Shown: in pieces, positions 1 through 8,526 of the stretch
Position numbering within the stretch: the stretch's first letter is position 1
How the letters are laid out: every line of letters starts with the position of its first letter
From: Candidatus Thiodiazotropha sp. (ex Epidulcina cf. delphinae)
GTDB lineage: Bacteria > Pseudomonadota > Gammaproteobacteria > Chromatiales > Chromatiaceae
Direction of reading: 5' to 3'
Assembly: GCA_025656455.1 (NCBI GenBank)
Contig: JAHXHS010000043.1
Span: forward strand, 1 to 42,488
Length of the DNA: 42,488 nt
Made by a program: the position numbers and the translations under genes
The notes under the pieces: generated by a model
What the model was told of the DNA's origin: nothing
Database searches by the model: none
What the model saw: only the letters and a program-made list of their open reading frames with translations

Positions 1-28
1 CAATGGCTTCTAACTCTTTTTTGTTCAT
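1..28 (-). CDS. Start of a downstream gene of the molybdenum-hydroxylase operon (partial)
   Basis: On the minus strand an ATG at 28-26 opens MNKKELEAI and runs off the window edge. It is preceded 8 nt upstream by GGGAGATAAG, a good ribosome-binding site, and lies just after the stop of the large hydroxylase subunit. Genes in this position next to such subunits often encode XdhC/CoxI-type cofactor-insertion proteins, but nine residues cannot show that. The start and spacing are seen; the identity is not known. Confidence 0.35.
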
Positions 29-51
29 CTTGCTTATCTCCCATTGAAGAA

Positions 52-2220
52 CTAATGATAAGCAGATACACAATCTAATTTACAGTCCCCCTGTTTCGAA
101 ATAGTCATTTCCATTGGCAAACTGCGTACTGGCATGCCTGTTGCATTCAACAAGGCATTAGCCACGGCGGGCGCTACGGTTGGCACGCCAGGTTCGCCAA
201 TACCTTCGGGTTGTTCATGGCTGTTTACAAGAAATACCTCGATTTCAGGGGTCTCTCTCATCGATAATATGGGGTAATCGTGAAAGTTACTTTGTTCGAC
301 TCGTCCCTGTTTTAGGGTGATTTTTGATTTTAATGCGGCCGTCAAGCCAAATACTATTGAACCTTCCATCTGAGCCTTTGCAATATCGGGATTAATCACT
401 ATGCCGCAATCCAAAACACAGGTGATTTTTCGTATTTTATATCGACTGTTTATCAGTTCTATCTCTGCTATTTGCGCCACATGACTGCCGAATGACGAGC
501 GAGCGGCCAAGCCCAGCAGCCTATGCCCCGCCAGGTAGTCTTTCCAGTTCCCCTTGTCGGCGGCTATCTCTATCACGTTCCTCAGCCTTGGGCTGTTACC
601 CAATAGTTTAAGCCGTAGTTCCAGCGGGTCTTGAGAGCCGGCCCGTGCAAGTTCATCCAGGAAATGCTCTGTTGCAAACGTGTAATAGTGGTGACCAACG
701 GACCTCCAGAATCCAGTAGGTATAGGGCCTTCGATGTTTACGGCCTGTATCAGCTTGTTGGGAATCTCATAAGGAATACGTGCTGAGTTACCGGTGCTGA
801 TGCCTAATCCCTTTACGATTTGCTTCCATCCAACAGGCATGCCGTCAGCATCTATTTTCCCCGACAACTCATGAATCGAAAATGGATGATAGAAGTCATG
901 CTGAACATCTTCATCGCGTGTCCATGTCAGCTGTACCGGTTTGTTTGTCTTTTGCGCAATCTGTACGACTTCCGCGACATAATCCTGCTGGAGGCGACGG
1001 CCAAAACCGCCACCGAGCAATGTGGTGTGGATCTCTACGTTTTCGTCATGCGATCCGAAAACTTTTCTTTTGATCTTGTCCAGGGTTCGCGCGGCGATGT
1101 TCTGGGTATTATCCTTGGCCGTATTGTAGGCTAGTGTTGGCGATTGCGTAGGCGCCCACACTTCCAATTTGTTTCCGTTGAATCTTGCTGTGCAGTTTAT
1201 CGGCTCCATGGCGACATGCGCCTGAAACGGCAATGTATAGCTAGACTCGAGCGTGCGGGTTTCGGACAAAGTGTCGATATCGTCGCCGCTGCTTTGTACG
1301 ACTTTTCCTTTCCCCGAATCCACCGATTTTACATGTTCAATAATGGATTCGTCCGACAGCAGTTCCTGATCGCTGAAATCCCATTCGATTTTCAACGCTT
1401 GACGCGCTTTGAACGCTGTCCAAGTATCCTTGGCGACGACCACGACACCCTCATTGATACTGAAAACATCGATGACGCCTTTGATCGCTTTTGACGCCGT
1501 CGCGTCGAAACCCTTGAGTTTTCCGCCGAAAACGGGGCAGTGGGTGATGGTTGCATGCAGCATATCCGGCAAGCGTATATCGATGCCATACTTGGCGCGT
1601 CCGCTGATCTTGTCCGGGGTGTCCAGGCGAGGGACGGGCGTGCCGATGATCTTAAATTCGTCCGGCTCCTTCAGGTGTGCTATCTGGGGCATCGGAAGCG
1701 TGGCGGCGATGTCGATCAGTTCGCCATAGCTGACTCTTTCGCCCGTAGGTTGATGGATAATCCATCCTCCATCGGCGACACAGTCGGCCTTAGGGACATC
1801 CAGGTGAGTCGAGCCTGCGGTGAGTAATAGCTCTTTTGTCACAGCGCCGGCTTCCCTCAAGGTGGACCAGCCCTTTCGAATGCTGCCGCTGCCGCCAGTT
1901 AATTGATAGCCATATACCGGCGTAGCGGGAGCCCTCTCAACCTTCACCTGTTTCCAGTCAACTTCCAGTTCGTCGGCCAGCATCATGGGGAGTAAGGTAA
2001 ATGGGCCTTGGCCCATTTCAGACTCCGCGACGATAACAGTCACTCCCTGCGACTTATCGAGACGCAACCAGGCATTCGGAGAAAAATCCTTGCTGTTTTT
2101 TCCATTGCCGGCATCGGGATCGGCGCTGCAGCTCCAATTGATCCCCAGTATAAGGCTGCTGCCTGCCAGGCCTACTCCAAGCTTGAGAAACTTTCTCCTG
2201 TCTGGATTGAACGCCTTCAC
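52..2220 (-). CDS. Molybdopterin-binding subunit of an isoquinoline 1-oxidoreductase-type molybdenum hydroxylase
   Basis: 722 residues. The N-terminus carries a twin-arginine signal (RRKFLK at residues 8-13 followed by a hydrophobic stretch), so the folded cofactor-bearing enzyme is probably exported to the periplasm. The body is typical of the xanthine dehydrogenase family large subunit in the isoquinoline/aldehyde branch: a duplicated aldehyde oxidase/xanthine dehydrogenase fold, a GGGFGRR molybdopterin loop in the middle and the C-terminal GIGEPGVP segment with the conserved catalytic Glu. Its start overlaps the stop of the 2Fe-2S subunit by four bases (ATGA), so the two are translationally coupled. 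The substrate cannot be told from sequence: isoquinoline, aldehydes or other N-heterocycles are all possible. The family assignment is firm, the substrate open. Confidence 0.88.
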   Translation of the reverse strand: MKAFNPDRRKFLKLGVGLAGSSLILGINWSCSADPDAGNGKNSKDFSPNAWLRLDKSQGVTVIVAESEMGQGPFTLLPMMLADELEVDWKQVKVERAPATPVYGYQLTGGSGSIRKGWSTLREAGAVTKELLLTAGSTHLDVPKADCVADGGWIIHQPTGERVSYGELIDIAATLPMPQIAHLKEPDEFKIIGTPVPRLDTPDKISGRAKYGIDIRLPDMLHATITHCPVFGGKLKGFDATASKAIKGVIDVFSINEGVVVVAKDTWTAFKARQALKIEWDFSDQELLSDESIIEHVKSVDSGKGKVVQSSGDDIDTLSETRTLESSYTLPFQAHVAMEPINCTARFNGNKLEVWAPTQSPTLAYNTAKDNTQNIAARTLDKIKRKVFGSHDENVEIHTTLLGGGFGRRLQQDYVAEVVQIAQKTNKPVQLTWTRDEDVQHDFYHPFSIHELSGKIDADGMPVGWKQIVKGLGISTGNSARIPYEIPNKLIQAVNIEGPIPTGFWRSVGHHYYTFATEHFLDELARAGSQDPLELRLKLLGNSPRLRNVIEIAADKGNWKDYLAGHRLLGLAARSSFGSHVAQIAEIELINSRYKIRKITCVLDCGIVINPDIAKAQMEGSIVFGLTAALKSKITLKQGRVEQSNFHDYPILSMRETPEIEVFLVNSHEQPEGIGEPGVPTVAPAVANALLNATGMPVRSLPMEMTISKQGDCKLDCVSAYH

Positions 2221-2690
2221 GATTCAGATCCCTCTTCATGCATGTGAGCTGCGGCGCTCATGATGGCGGATCGTACTCTTGGGTAAGTGCCGCACCGGCA
2301 TAAAATACCGGATAGGGCGTTATCGATATCCTCATCCGTGGGCGTGGGTTTGCTGTTCAGTAATGCAATAGCAGAGAGTATCTGCCCGGATTGGCAGTAA
2401 CCGCATTGCGGCACCTGGTGTTCCTCCCAGGCCACTTGCACTGGATGAGAATTATCGTTGGAAATCCCCTCGATGGTGACAATCTTTTTTCCTTCCGCTT
2501 GACTGGCACTCAGTACGCAGGAGCGGCTTGGAACGCCATCGATGAGTACCGTGCAGGAACCGCAAATTCCGATGCCGCAGCTAAATTTTGTGCCTGTAAA
2601 GGAGAGATGATCTCGCAGTACCCACAGCAGCGGAGTATCACCGTCCACATCCATTTCGTGAGTGTCCCCGTTGATTGTCAATCGCAGCAT
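2217..2690 (-). CDS. [2Fe-2S] subunit of the molybdenum hydroxylase
   Basis: 157 residues, the normal length for the small iron-sulfur subunit of isoquinoline oxidoreductase-like enzymes. The N-terminal plant-ferredoxin-type cluster is bound by Cys38, Cys43, Cys46 (CGIGICGSC) and Cys58. The C-terminal helical domain binds the second cluster with Cys96, Cys99 (CGYC) and Cys131, Cys133 (CRCG). It passes electrons from the molybdenum site of the large subunit to an external acceptor. No FAD subunit is encoded here, which fits the two-subunit IorAB architecture in which a cytochrome c is the usual acceptor. It is the first gene of the minus-strand operon and overlaps the large subunit by 4 bp. 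It has no signal peptide, so it would be exported as a hitchhiker with the Tat-bearing partner (inference). Confidence 0.9.
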   Translation of the reverse strand: MLRLTINGDTHEMDVDGDTPLLWVLRDHLSFTGTKFSCGIGICGSCTVLIDGVPSRSCVLSASQAEGKKIVTIEGISNDNSHPVQVAWEEHQVPQCGYCQSGQILSAIALLNSKPTPTDEDIDNALSGILCRCGTYPRVRSAIMSAAAHMHEEGSES

Positions 2691-2897
2691 TGATATCTGG
2701 CCTTAAGCTCTAATTGATTAATAACACCTGAATTTGTGGGGTTCGTGGTTGGTGGGCTGTGCAGGGTCTTGATCCGGGTTCTAAATAGCTATACAGATCA
2801 ATGGGTTGTGCGATCCGCCAAATATGAACTCACGCATTCAGAAACTTGTCTTGATCAGCATATTATACCATCTTGCGATAAGAGAATATGCGCGTTT

Positions 2898-2923
2898 CTG
2901 GACGGATACTAGTCTCCGTCCAG
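2898..2923. repeat. Short perfect palindrome upstream of the hydroxylase operon
   Basis: CTGGACGGA at 2898-2906 is answered by TCCGTCCAG at 2915-2923 around an 8-nt centre. It stands about 210 bp upstream of the minus-strand hydroxylase genes and 14 nt before the larger repeat at 2937. It could be an operator or merely an outer shell of that repeat. Confidence 0.5.
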
Positions 2924-2936
2924 CAACAATAGCGCT

Positions 2937-3008
2937 CGTCATTCCGGCGCATGCCGGAATCCAGTCAGTCGTTGAATTCCCTGGATCCCGGCATGCGCCG
3001 GGATGACG
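2937..3008. repeat. Palindromic intergenic repeat (CGTCATYCCGGCGCATGCCGG type)
   Basis: Left arm 2937-2964 and right arm 2981-3008 are inverted copies with 26 of 28 positions matching, each containing its own small palindrome around GGCATGC. This is the common proteobacterial repeat that, when translated by mistake, gives the VIPAHAGIQ / PACAGMT peptides. The right half plus flank (to about 3020) recurs in inverse orientation at about 32671 and 33215 inside the 544-bp tandem repeat. The stretch 2691-3121 holds no gene. Confidence 0.85.
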
Positions 3009-3121
3009 TGGTTTTAAAAATTTGCGTTGATTGGCTTTCATTTGCGAACTGTTAATCCTTTAACTTCGTGAACGGAGTCGCGGTGTTTGGCTTTTTTCAC
3101 CCCCTCGATCAGGGGAACAGC

Positions 3122-3463
3122 CTATTTCAGCACCAGATTCGAGATTTCACTCTCAAGGCCGGAGGTGTCGTAGGCCGTGACGCCGATATAATAGTCGCCT
3201 GAACCCGCCAGGGTTAATGTGTATTCGTGAATAGTGTTGTCGCTGATATCGGCGACGGGCTGAAGGTCGGTTTCCACCGCGCCATAGTAGATGCGATAGC
3301 CTGCAAGGCTGCTGAGTGGCAGATAGCTGCCGTCGGATCTTGTCGATGGCGGTATCCACCTGACATATTTGGCGGTGCTGGTTTCATTGCCTCCGCCACC
3401 ACCACCGCAGGCTTGCAGGACAAAGGTGAATAGTAGGCTAACAAGTAGGGCTGCCGTCTTCAT
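3122..3463 (-). CDS. Small lipoprotein with a fibronectin type III-like domain
   Basis: I place the start at the ATG at 3463 (113 residues) rather than the upstream TTG/ATG at 3511/3505, because this gives a clean lipoprotein signal: MKTAALLVSLL, hydrophobic core, then VLQAC as lipobox followed by a run of glycines. The mature part has the spacing of a single beta-sandwich Fn3 repeat: GYRIYYG near the middle and a C-terminal YYIGVTAYDTSGLES, the classic end of an Fn3 domain. It probably sits on the outer membrane or cell surface, perhaps binding polysaccharide or protein. No partner is evident; the neighbours are unrelated. The family call rests on the C-terminal pattern only; the role is unknown. 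Confidence 0.65.
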   Translation of the reverse strand: MKTAALLVSLLFTFVLQACGGGGGGNETSTAKYVRWIPPSTRSDGSYLPLSSLAGYRIYYGAVETDLQPVADISDNTIHEYTLTLAGSGDYYIGVTAYDTSGLESEISNLVLK

Positions 3464-3658
3464 CAATCCATTCAATAAATTGGGTATGCCACCATGGATT
3501 TGCATGTGCAAAAGTAGCTAATAAATTTCGATTATAAAGAAATTACCATTGACTGATGTGCAAATAACGACACAGTCTGAATAGTATATACAATACCATG
3601 GATCCAGGTGCAAAATATCAGGCACACCGGCAACTATCGAATAATGAGCATTCGGTTC

Positions 3659-6292
3659 CTATTCCGGCATCTTGGCAACCACGATATTTTTCAGGCAGAC
3701 AAGTTTGGCTTCATCCAATATCGGCCGGTTATGCCTGTCGGTAATGAAAAAAATGTCTTCGACTTGCGCCCCTAGCGTGGTTATCTTCGCGTGTTGCAGG
3801 CGAATATTGCAACTTGCAAACGCCTGTCCCACATCGGAAAGCAGTCCGGGCCGATCCAGAGTTACCAAACGCATGGCCGTGCGTTGTAATGTGGGCTCCT
3901 GGGTGAAGTAGATATTTGTTGTCGTTTCGAAATGCTTGTGTTGCCTGGGGATTCGTCTGCTGACCCTAAGCGCCTGATCGCCTTCCTGGCAGAGGCTGTC
4001 CTTTAAGGTTTGGATGATCTCATCACTGCGTTGCCCGATCTCCACCGGTGAGCCATCCTGCTCCAACACCAGGTATGAGTTGAGGGAAAACCCGTCTGTA
4101 GTACCCATGATACGGGCATTCACTATCGATAAGGCGAGCTGATCGAGGAGCGTGGTGGTGACCGCGAACAGATTATCCCGGTCTGTGCCGTAGAACAGGA
4201 CTTCGGTCCCGCCGCGCTTGGCTGTCTGGCGCATCTGGATCAGCGGAAATGCCTCCTTGGGGGTACTGAGAATGGCCTTGGTATGGCGCTGGATGGCATT
4301 GGGCGAGTGGGTGAGAAAGTACTCGTTGGTGAAGGTGGACCAGAGTTGCCTGATGGCATGCTCAGGGGTGTGCTGTTGCAGAAGCTGATGCATGGCGGCC
4401 AACTGCTTTTCCCGGATCAGTTCCTCTTGGGCGAGGGGATTGTCCAATCCTCGCAACAGTGCATGGCGGGTTGCATTGAACAGGTCACGCAGTAACGAGT
4501 CCTTCCAGGAGTTCCAGGCGGCCGGGTTAGTGGCTCTGCTGTCCGCGAAGGTCAGTAGATAGAGATAGGTCAACCGGTTTAGATCGCCAACCAGGGCGGC
4601 GAATTCCTGAACCACCTTGGGATCGGTGATGTCCTTGCGTTGAGCCGTCATCGGCATCACCAAGTGATGGCGAACCAGCCAGCTGACCAAATGGCTGTCA
4701 TATTCGCTCAAGTGATGCAGCCGGCAGAAATCCAGCGCATCGGCCGCTCCCAGTTCAGAGTGATTGCCTCCGCGACCTTTGGCAATGTCATGAAACAGGG
4801 CGGCGAGATAGATCAGCTCTTCCTTCGGCAGGGTACCCATCAATTGGGAACAGAAAGGGTGCTCATCGGCATGTTGCTTGACGGTCAATCTGCGCAGATT
4901 CCGGATCACCATCAGGGTGTGTTCATCCACCGTGAAGACATGAAACAGGTCGTACTGCATACGTCCGACTATGTTCTCGAATATCGGTATATAAGCCGCG
5001 AGAACACCATATATATTCATTCGACGCAGGACGTGGGTGATGCCGCGTGGTTGACGCAGGATTTCCATGAACAGACTTTGTGCGCGGATGTCCTGACGGA
5101 ATTTCTCATCGATCAGGTAGGTGTGAGTACGAATCAGTCGAATGGTGCTGGCCCTGACCCCGCTTATATCAGGGTTTTCCTGCATGATCAGAAACAGCTC
5201 AAGAAGGGCGGTCGGATGGCGCTTGAAGACCGTATCGTGAGAGACTTCCAGGAAGTGGCCATGTTTTTGAAAGCGTTGATTGATGGTCACGGGATCGCCG
5301 AGTTTGTCCTTGAACAGGATGTTTTCCTGGAAGTGCTGCAGAAGCATTTCGTTGAGGCGGTTCAATTCCATGACGGTCCGATAGTAGTCGCGCATGAAAC
5401 ACTCAACGGCCAAATTGGCGTAGTCGGCGTCATAGCCCAAATAGGAAGCCAGGGTGCGTTGGTGATCGAACAGTAGCCGATCGTCCCGTCTCCCGGTGAG
5501 CAGGTGTAAGGCGAAACGCACGCGCCAGAGATGGTTCTGCCCCTCCAGCAGCGTTTGGTATTCCGCCTCGGTTAGAAACTCGTGCCTGACCAGGTCATGG
5601 AGATCGTAGATCTTGAAATGTCGTTTTGCCACCCAGCCGATCATCTGGATGTCCCTCAGGCCGCCGGGACTCTCCTTGATATTCGGTTCGAGGTTGCTGA
5701 TGCTGCCATCCTGTTTGGCGTGACGATTTCTCTGCTCATCCCATTTGGCCTCGAAGAAGTCGTAGCTGTTCCACATGCGGTCCGGTCCGGTGGCCAGCAG
5801 CATCTCCTCGAACAGCGCCCGCGAGCCAGCCAGAAAACGCGATTCGATAAGATTGGTGATGACAGTGATGTCCAGCGCTGCTTCACGGATACAGTCATCA
5901 ACGGTGCGTACGCTGTGCCCAACCTCGAGGCCGATATCCCAGAGCAGGGTGAGGAACTGTTCCTGATGGTCCTTGAATGATTCAAATTGCTCCTCATGGT
6001 TGAGCAACACCAGGAGATCGATGTCGGAGGCCGGGTGCAGTTCACCCCGCCCGTAGCCGCCGACGGCCACCAAGGCGGCCTCGGTGTCGGTCTGAAAATG
6101 GCGCTTCCAAGCGCGCTTGAGGATCTCGTCAACCAAGTGGGCGCGCTCCGCGACCAGTTCACCCGTGGGTGTCTGGCCCGTGGAAAACCGCTCCTTGACG
6201 CCCTCGGTATAGTGTTTGAGATAGTCTTTACACGGTTGTATGGGAGAGGAGTCGGAGGCAAATGCCTGATTCAAGGCGGAATAGTCGATCAT
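3659..6292 (-). CDS. glnD: PII uridylyltransferase/uridylyl-removing enzyme GlnD
   Basis: 877 residues from the ATG at 6292 (MIDYSALNQ). The open frame extends 58 codons further upstream, but that part lies inside an inverted-repeat element and is not protein-like. The order is N-terminal nucleotidyltransferase (GGYGRGELHPASDIDLL at about residues 78-93 with the catalytic Asp pair), a central HD hydrolase domain (HDIAKGRGGNHSE) and two C-terminal ACT domains that sense glutamine. It uridylylates PII under nitrogen limitation and deuridylylates it when glutamine is high. The element at 6295-6586 separates it from map, and its terminal repeat lies 2 nt from the start codon. The only possible ribosome-binding sequences (GAGGA and AGG) therefore lie within the repeat. 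The function is secure. Confidence 0.96.
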   Translation of the reverse strand: MIDYSALNQAFASDSSPIQPCKDYLKHYTEGVKERFSTGQTPTGELVAERAHLVDEILKRAWKRHFQTDTEAALVAVGGYGRGELHPASDIDLLVLLNHEEQFESFKDHQEQFLTLLWDIGLEVGHSVRTVDDCIREAALDITVITNLIESRFLAGSRALFEEMLLATGPDRMWNSYDFFEAKWDEQRNRHAKQDGSISNLEPNIKESPGGLRDIQMIGWVAKRHFKIYDLHDLVRHEFLTEAEYQTLLEGQNHLWRVRFALHLLTGRRDDRLLFDHQRTLASYLGYDADYANLAVECFMRDYYRTVMELNRLNEMLLQHFQENILFKDKLGDPVTINQRFQKHGHFLEVSHDTVFKRHPTALLELFLIMQENPDISGVRASTIRLIRTHTYLIDEKFRQDIRAQSLFMEILRQPRGITHVLRRMNIYGVLAAYIPIFENIVGRMQYDLFHVFTVDEHTLMVIRNLRRLTVKQHADEHPFCSQLMGTLPKEELIYLAALFHDIAKGRGGNHSELGAADALDFCRLHHLSEYDSHLVSWLVRHHLVMPMTAQRKDITDPKVVQEFAALVGDLNRLTYLYLLTFADSRATNPAAWNSWKDSLLRDLFNATRHALLRGLDNPLAQEELIREKQLAAMHQLLQQHTPEHAIRQLWSTFTNEYFLTHSPNAIQRHTKAILSTPKEAFPLIQMRQTAKRGGTEVLFYGTDRDNLFAVTTTLLDQLALSIVNARIMGTTDGFSLNSYLVLEQDGSPVEIGQRSDEIIQTLKDSLCQEGDQALRVSRRIPRQHKHFETTTNIYFTQEPTLQRTAMRLVTLDRPGLLSDVGQAFASCNIRLQHAKITTLGAQVEDIFFITDRHNRPILDEAKLVCLKNIVVAKMPE

Positions 6293-6294
6293 AA

Positions 6295-6586
6295 ACCTAG
6301 AATCCTCAGTTGAACACCGTGAAGGGTGCGCTTGTGGCGGTGCAGGGCAAGGGTCGCTCCTGCACATCCCTGTGCTTGCGACACTTGTGCATCCCTGCAC
6401 GGCGCACAACGACGCGGAATAGTGTTTTCTATTGCAAGGCGTTGTAACGCAGCCATGCGCCGCCACAAGCGTGCCATTCGCGGTGTAGCGCTGCTCACCT
6501 AATAGGTGAATATATCAAACCTGATAAAACTCATGTTTTCAAAGCGATTTAGTACAGTACATAGCGGTCAACTGAGGATTCTAGGT
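6295..6586. mobile_element. 292-bp MITE-like inverted-repeat element between map and glnD
   Basis: The ends are 19-bp perfect inverted repeats (ACCTAGAATCCTCAGTTGA at 6295-6313 and its complement at 6568-6586), flanked by a 3-bp direct repeat TAA (6292-6294 and 6587-6589). Inside, a second inverted pair (GCGCTTGTGGCGG near 6330 and its near-complement near 6465) continues the palindrome; the right arm carries about 80 bp of extra AT-rich sequence. No transposase is encoded. Removing the element and one TAA leaves TAACCCTTTATG, i.e. the map stop, 6 nt, then the glnD start. The outer CCTAGAATC recalls IS1380-family ends such as ISEcp1 (from memory, not searched). Confidence 0.82.
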
Positions 6587-6593
6587 TAAAGGG

Positions 6594-7379
6594 TTATTTC
6601 GACTTGGCGATTCGCGCATGCTCTTCCCTACGTAGGGTAAGAACCTCGGAACCCTCCTCGGTGACAAGGATGGTGTGTTCGTACTGGGCTGAGAGACTAC
6701 GATCCTTGGTCACCACTGTCCAGCCGTCGGGCTTGAGCTTAACTTGCTGCTTACCGGCATTCACCATCGGCTCAATGGTAAAGCACATCCCAGGAAGCAG
6801 TTCGATACCCGTGCCGGGACGCCCGTAGTGCAAGACCTGGGGATCTTCGTGAAATTCACGACCGATGCCATGTCCGCAGTACTCCCTGACCACCGAGTAG
6901 TGACGTGCCTCGACAAAGGTCTGAATGGTATGTCCGATATCACCTAACCGGTAGCCGGGCCTAGCCTGCTTGATGCCGACCCATAACGCCTGTTGGGTAA
7001 CGTCCATCAACCGCTTTGCCAATACCGACGGCTGGCCGACACTGAACATCTTGCTGGTATCTCCGTGATAACCATCCTTTATGACAGTGATGTCAATATT
7101 GATGATATCCCCTTTTTTCAGCCGCTTCTCACCGGGGATGCCGTGGCAGACGACCTGATTGACCGAGGTGCAGATCGATTTGGGGAAGCCTCTGTAGTTG
7201 AGCGGCGCAGGTATGGCTTTTTGCACGTTTACGATGTGATCGTGACAAATGCGGTCAAGTTCCAGGGTGCTGACACCGGGTTGGACATGCGCCGCGATTA
7301 CCTCCAGCACCTCTGCGGCCAGTCTCCCGGCGACACGCATTTTTTCGATCTCTTCCGCTGTTTTTATCGTGATGCCCAT
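6594..7379 (-). CDS. map: Type I methionine aminopeptidase
   Basis: 261 residues, usual for the bacterial type I enzyme. It removes the N-terminal methionine from new proteins in the cytoplasm. Metal-binding and substrate residues are visible in order: the first His in VVCHGIPG, the Asp pair in INIDITVIKDGYHGDTS, the His of GHGIGREFHEDPQVLHYG, and the Glu residues of MCFTIEPMV and the C-terminal SAQYEHTILVTEEG. It is divergent from rpsB, the arrangement known from E. coli. glnD follows on the same strand beyond the inserted repeat element; before that insertion the two were about 6 nt apart. Confidence 0.97.
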   Translation of the reverse strand: MGITIKTAEEIEKMRVAGRLAAEVLEVIAAHVQPGVSTLELDRICHDHIVNVQKAIPAPLNYRGFPKSICTSVNQVVCHGIPGEKRLKKGDIINIDITVIKDGYHGDTSKMFSVGQPSVLAKRLMDVTQQALWVGIKQARPGYRLGDIGHTIQTFVEARHYSVVREYCGHGIGREFHEDPQVLHYGRPGTGIELLPGMCFTIEPMVNAGKQQVKLKPDGWTVVTKDRSLSAQYEHTILVTEEGSEVLTLRREEHARIAKSK

Positions 7380-7432
7380 CTGAAATTGCTTGAAAGTCCG
7401 GGGAATTGAAGAAGTTGGAGGGTGCGGCGCGT

Positions 7433-7461
7433 TTGTCGCAACAAGCCGATTATGGTATAAA
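7433..7461 (+). promoter_or_regulatory. Sigma-70 promoter of rpsB-tsf
   Basis: TTGTCG (7433-7438), a 17-nt spacer and TATAAA (7456-7461) form a good vegetative promoter in the map-rpsB divergent region, about 210 nt upstream of the rpsB start. Seen by eye; the transcription start is inferred at about 7468. Confidence 0.65.
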
Positions 7462-7672
7462 ACGCCCCGCCGAATCGCAAACGCTTCGGCGATCCAAGCC
7501 CGCTTTGGCCATAAAGGTTATCAGGGCGGGTCAATGACACACACATATCGGCACATGGGCCTGGGTGCCCCGGGGAGTTCTGATCGTAAGCGGATATTGC
7601 TTATGAAACAGACCCTTAGGGTTGGATCATGGGATATGTGGAGGTACAACCCGATACAATCAGGAGTCACTC
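7462..7672 (+). promoter_or_regulatory. Long 5' leader of rpsB, probable S2 autoregulatory region
   Basis: About 205 nt are transcribed before the rpsB start. An early hairpin (CGCCGAA near 7470 with TTCGGCG near 7486) is followed by a structured segment from about 7555 and a strong Shine-Dalgarno AGGAG at 7662-7666. In gammaproteobacteria S2 represses its own rpsB-tsf message through a leader structure. The position and length fit that known system, but I did not verify the conserved fold. Confidence 0.4.
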
Positions 7673-8422
7673 ATGAGTGAAGTATCAATGCGCCAGATGC
7701 TTGAGGCTGGCGTGCACTTCGGGCATCAGACCCGTTACTGGAACCCGAAAATGGGTTCTTACATCTTTGGTCATCGCAACAAGATTCACATTGTCAATCT
7801 TGAGACGACCATGCCGTTGTTCAAGGATGCGATGAACTTCATCGGATCCCTTTCCGCGAATGGCGGCAAGGTTCTCTTCGTCGGCACCAAGCGTGCGGCG
7901 CAGAGCGTAGTCCGCGAGGAGGCCGAGCGCTGTGGCATGCCTTTCGTCAATCATCGTTGGCTGGGTGGCATGTTGACCAATTTCAAGACCATCAAACAGT
8001 CCATCAAGCGCCTCAAAGAACTGGAAGCGATGTTTGAGGACGGCAGTGTCGAGCAACGCTTCAACAAGAAAGAGGCGCTCGGATTGAGTCGTGAGTTGGA
8101 GAAGTTGGAGCGCAGCCTGGGCGGCATCAAGAACATGAACGGCCTGCCGGACGCCCTCTATATCATCGATGTCGGCCATGAAAAGAACGCCGTGGCGGAA
8201 GCGCGCAAATTGGGAATTCCAGTCATTGGGGTGGTCGACACCAATAACGATCCGGATGACATCGACTACGTAATCCCTGGTAATGATGATGCAATCCGCG
8301 CCATACAACTCTATGTGCAGGGGGCGTCCGCCGCCATCCTGGAAGGCCGCGCGAATGCCGCGCAGATGGCCGGTGGCGATGGCAATGAAGAGTTTATCGA
8401 GATTTCGGAAACCAGCACCTGA
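7673..8422 (+). CDS. rpsB: 30S ribosomal protein S2
   Basis: 249 residues. The start is the ATG at 7673, 6 nt after AGGAG; an upstream in-frame ATG at 7622 would add 17 unrelated residues. The family N-terminus MRQMLEAGVHFGHQTRYWNPKM and the later NHRWLGGMLTNFKT and PDALYIIDVGHEKNAV segments are unmistakable. S2 bridges head and body of the small subunit and is needed for S1 binding. It is the first gene of rpsB-tsf, with its own promoter at 7433 and a long leader that probably carries autoregulation. Confidence 0.98.
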   Translation: MSEVSMRQMLEAGVHFGHQTRYWNPKMGSYIFGHRNKIHIVNLETTMPLFKDAMNFIGSLSANGGKVLFVGTKRAAQSVVREEAERCGMPFVNHRWLGGMLTNFKTIKQSIKRLKELEAMFEDGSVEQRFNKKEALGLSRELEKLERSLGGIKNMNGLPDALYIIDVGHEKNAVAEARKLGIPVIGVVDTNNDPDDIDYVIPGNDDAIRAIQLYVQGASAAILEGRANAAQMAGGDGNEEFIEISETST

Positions 8423-8448
8423 GCAGGCATCAGCCGCCCAGGCCGGAT

Positions 8449-8479
8449 GGCCGGATTCGGTGGTAACCGATCTCCGGCC
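8449..8479 (+). terminator. rpsB-tsf intercistronic hairpin (attenuator-like)
   Basis: GGCCGGA (8449-8455) plus TCGGT pair with ACCGA plus TCCGGCC (8473-8479) around a GGTA tetraloop. It is a strong hairpin without a T run, so it is more likely an attenuator or mRNA-stability element between rpsB and tsf than a full terminator. Confidence 0.5.
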
Positions 8480-8526
8480 GTCTTCCCTTGAAACGTTTTT
8501 CAGCTTTAAGTGAAGGTGAACAGATC

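Noticed and set aside
6293..6466. 58-codon N-terminal extension of GlnD
   Set aside because: It lies in the inverted-repeat element, is Cys-rich and unlike any GlnD; the ATG at 6292 fits the family.
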